Source: Prevotella sp. | GTDB taxonomy: Bacteria > Bacteroidota > Bacteroidia > Bacteroidales > Bacteroidaceae | Length of the DNA: 28,174 nucleotides | Direction: 5' to 3' | Assembly: GCA_016291915.1 (NCBI GenBank) | Contig: JAEEZP010000078.1 | Location: 1-28,174 of the forward strand | Part shown: in pieces, positions 26,318 through 28,174 of the stretch | Position numbering within the stretch: the stretch's first letter is position 1 | Layout of the letters: every line of letters starts with the position of its first letter | Made by a program: the position numbers and the translations under genes | The notes under the pieces: generated by a model | What the model was told of the DNA's origin: nothing | Database searches by the model: none | The model's input: only the letters and a program-made list of their open reading frames with translations

Positions 26318-26351
26318 TCAGTGAAACAATCATGATATACTAATTTACTAT

Positions 26352-27842
26352 ATGGATAATAAGAAATACTTTTTTGCCGTTGACCTGGGAGCTACCAGCG
26401 GACGCACTATATTAGGTACGTTGACCGATGGTACGTTGGAGCAGGAAGAACAGACACGTTTCCCCAATAACCTCATTGAGACAGGCGGACATTTCTATTG
26501 GGATATCTATGCCTTGTACTTCGAGATGATACGCGGTCTGAAAGAAGTGGCGCGTCGCGGCATTACACTAACCTCTATCGGTATCGACACCTGGGGTGTT
26601 GACTTTGTCTTCATCGGTGAGGACAATGCTATTCTCCGTAATCCCATGGCTTACCGTGATCCCCATACCTTCGGTAAGATGGAAGAATATTTAGAGAAGG
26701 TTGTCAGTCGGCGTGAGGTGTATGACATCACCGGAATACAGTTCATGAACTTCAACTCGATATTCCAGTTATATGCTATGCGACAGGCAGGAAACGCAGC
26801 CTTTCAGCATTGCAGGAAGATTCTCTTTATGCCGGATGCCCTGTCGTGGATGCTCACCGGTGAGGAGGTATGCGAATATACCATTGCCTCAACCTCAGAG
26901 ATGCTTGATCCGAGGACCGGTGATCTTTCAGAGAGATTGATCGAGAGTGTCGGTCTGACCCGTGAGCATTTCGGTCGGATGGTGCAGCCTGGAACACAGA
27001 TCGGTGTGTTGACAGAAGAAGTACAGAAGATCACCGGCTTAGGTGCGGTACCCGTTATTGCTGTCGCCGGTCATGATACAGGTTCTGCCGTAGCTGCCGT
27101 TCCTGCTAAGAATGAGCAGTTCGCCTACCTGAGCAGCGGCACGTGGAGTCTGATGGGTATCGAGACGAAGCAGGCTATTATCAACGATCGCAGTTATGAT
27201 TTGAACTTCACCAATGAGGGAGGCGTAGAGGGGACTACCCGTTTCTTGAAGAATATCTGTGGCATGTGGCTTTATGAGCGTTGCCGTAAAGAGTGGCCTG
27301 AGGAGGTCCGCCAGTTAAGTCATCCTGAGCTGCAGGGTTCTGCTATGCAGGTGGAGCCTTTCCGTAGTATCATCAATCCGGATGATGACTTGTTTGCCAA
27401 TCCACCGTCCATGATAGAGGCGATACAGGATTATTGTCGTCAGACAGGGCAGGCCGTACCTGAGAAACCCTCTGAGATCTGCCGTTGTATCTTTGACTCT
27501 CTGGCACTGCGTTATCGTCAGGTGTTCCAGTGGCTGAAGGAGTTTGCCGACTTCGATCTTCATGTGCTGCATATTATCGGTGGCGGTTCTTTGAACAAAT
27601 ATCTGAATCAGTTCACGGCCGATGCACTGGGTGTTGAGGTGCTGGCAGGTCCGCAGGAGTGTACCGCCATCGGTAATATCATGATGCAGGCGAAAGCTGC
27701 CGGACTGGTAGATGATATATGGCAAATGCGCGGCATCATCGCTCATTCAGTGAAGATGGTTCGTTATGAGCCATCAGCCAATGCTTCCATGTGGAGTGAG
27801 GGTTATCAGAAATACATAGAAATCATTAACAAAAAAGGATAA
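26352..27842 (+). CDS. rhaB: Rhamnulokinase (FGGY carbohydrate kinase)
   Basis: This 496-residue cytoplasmic kinase has no signal peptide. The N-terminal phosphate-binding loop AVDLGATSGRTILG, the substrate block GIDTWGVDFVFIGEDN with AYRDPHT, and VAVAGHDTGSAVAAVP with the catalytic base Asp242 are typical of RhaB; YLSSGTWSLMGIE and GGGSLNKYLNQFTADALG form the ATP side. It phosphorylates L-rhamnulose to rhamnulose-1-phosphate, the second step of rhamnose use and the logical fate of sugar released by GH78 and GH106. Length is normal for the family. It has its own promoter box and terminator-insulated upstream region, and is followed after 3 bp by an isomerase-like gene, so the two form an operon. 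A related FGGY kinase for fuculose cannot be fully excluded, but the motifs favour rhamnulose. Confidence 0.92.
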   Translation: MDNKKYFFAVDLGATSGRTILGTLTDGTLEQEEQTRFPNNLIETGGHFYWDIYALYFEMIRGLKEVARRGITLTSIGIDTWGVDFVFIGEDNAILRNPMAYRDPHTFGKMEEYLEKVVSRREVYDITGIQFMNFNSIFQLYAMRQAGNAAFQHCRKILFMPDALSWMLTGEEVCEYTIASTSEMLDPRTGDLSERLIESVGLTREHFGRMVQPGTQIGVLTEEVQKITGLGAVPVIAVAGHDTGSAVAAVPAKNEQFAYLSSGTWSLMGIETKQAIINDRSYDLNFTNEGGVEGTTRFLKNICGMWLYERCRKEWPEEVRQLSHPELQGSAMQVEPFRSIINPDDDLFANPPSMIEAIQDYCRQTGQAVPEKPSEICRCIFDSLALRYRQVFQWLKEFADFDLHVLHIIGGGSLNKYLNQFTADALGVEVLAGPQECTAIGNIMMQAKAAGLVDDIWQMRGIIAHSVKMVRYEPSANASMWSEGYQKYIEIINKKG

Positions 27843-27845
27843 GAC

Positions 27846-28174
27846 ATGAAACCATTAGTAGAAACCAAAGCAAGAGTAGGTGTGTTCTCCATCGCATTGG
27901 GAGCCTATCTACCACAGTTCCCACAACTCGTTCCTGAGTTTGAGGCTCAGTACGAAGCATTTAAAAAGACATTGCCCGATACGATCGAGATTATCGACGG
28001 TGGTATGGTAACCACGAAGGAACAGTCTATGGAGGCCGGCGATAAGTTCCGTGCGGCCGATGTGGATCTTGTCATCTTGCAGATGCTTACCTATTGTACC
28101 TCTTATAATATGTTGCCAGCAGTGCGCGACCTCGATGTTCCGGTGGTGATCGTGAACGTGCAGAAGAAACTGGC
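27846..28174 (+). CDS. L-fucose/L-arabinose isomerase-like protein, N-terminal part only
   Basis: The frame runs open for 109 codons from the ATG at 27846 to the window end. The start (KARVGVFSIALGAYLPQFPQ, then DTIEIIDGGMVTTKEQSMEA) and the following ADVDLVILQMLTYCTSYNML and VPVVIVNVQKKL match the N-terminal Rossmann-like domain of the fucose/arabinose isomerase superfamily. It does not resemble the classical RhaA rhamnose isomerase N-terminus. No signal peptide, so cytoplasmic. Its 3-bp spacing from rhaB suggests it supplies the ketose for the kinase. The metal-binding domain is outside the window, so the substrate stays open. Confidence 0.75.
   Translation, partial: MKPLVETKARVGVFSIALGAYLPQFPQLVPEFEAQYEAFKKTLPDTIEIIDGGMVTTKEQSMEAGDKFRAADVDLVILQMLTYCTSYNMLPAVRDLDVPVVIVNVQKKL

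Larger units (their letters stand above)
25958..26351. other. Intergenic region between beta-helix gene and rhaB
   Basis: These 394 bp carry no convincing gene. In order they hold an AT-rich stretch, a 14-bp palindrome ATCTTTTAAAAGAT (26049-26062), a -7 box (26067-26074), a possible short transcript, an intrinsic terminator (26203-26234) and the -7 box of rhaB (26310-26317). The first part would also serve as the 3' untranslated region of the upstream operon. Confidence 0.7.

Overview
The window looks like a chromosomal segment of a gut or rumen Bacteroidales bacterium, most likely Prevotella or a close relative. The grounds are a tandem SusC/SusD pair with a trailing surface lipoprotein, Bacteroidetes-type -7 promoter boxes (TAnnTTTG), many signal-peptide-bearing glycosidases, weak Shine-Dalgarno sites and a Prevotella-style C-terminal sorting tail on a secreted protease. 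It is essentially one polysaccharide utilization locus (PUL) for a rhamnose-rich plant glycan, running into cytoplasmic deoxysugar catabolism. No rRNA, tRNA, insertion sequence, integrase or CRISPR array was found.

Layout. Positions 1-8311 are a minus-strand operon. In transcription order it holds a GH106 alpha-L-rhamnosidase (interrupted by one in-frame TGA), a sialate-O-acetylesterase-type SGNH esterase, a DUF5703 putative glycosidase and a GH78 alpha-L-rhamnosidase that leaves the window at position 1. The genes are tightly packed (3-bp gap, 77-bp gap containing a repeat array, ATGA overlap). A 408-bp divergent region from the GH106 start then leads into the plus-strand uptake operon: SusC (8720-12022), SusD (12043-13698) and a positional SusE/F-type lipoprotein (13736-15589). 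A strong hairpin and a secreted M6-like metalloprotease (15678-17414) follow. After a convergent junction with a 22-bp-period repeat comes a lone minus-strand GH2 enzyme (17590-20448). Diverging from it is a plus-strand operon: an exported TIM-barrel/DUF3826 fusion, a DUF1680 (GH127/GH146-type) enzyme and a right-handed beta-helix protein resembling GH141. A 394-bp intergenic region holds a possible small RNA unit and the apparent rhamnulokinase promoter. The window ends with rhamnulokinase (rhaB) and the start of a fucose/arabinose-isomerase-like gene.

How the parts fit: surface proteins (SusCD plus the third lipoprotein) would bind and import oligosaccharide; the esterase removes acetyl groups; GH78 and GH106 release L-rhamnose; GH2, DUF1680, DUF5703 and the beta-helix protein attack other side-chain sugars; rhamnulokinase takes rhamnose-derived ketose into central metabolism. 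GH78+GH106+GH2+DUF1680+GH141-like resembles the repertoire known for rhamnogalacturonan-II and other pectic side chains, but no polysaccharide lyase, GH28 or GH105 is present here, so the exact substrate is an inference.

Points most worth a second look: the single stop codon splitting GH106; a Gln at the position expected to be the catalytic acid/base Glu in the DUF1680 enzyme; the TIM-barrel/DUF3826 fusion; two intergenic arrays of a 9-bp CTATAG unit; a 22-bp-period array at a convergent junction; and a promoter-to-terminator unit of about 155 nt upstream of rhaB.
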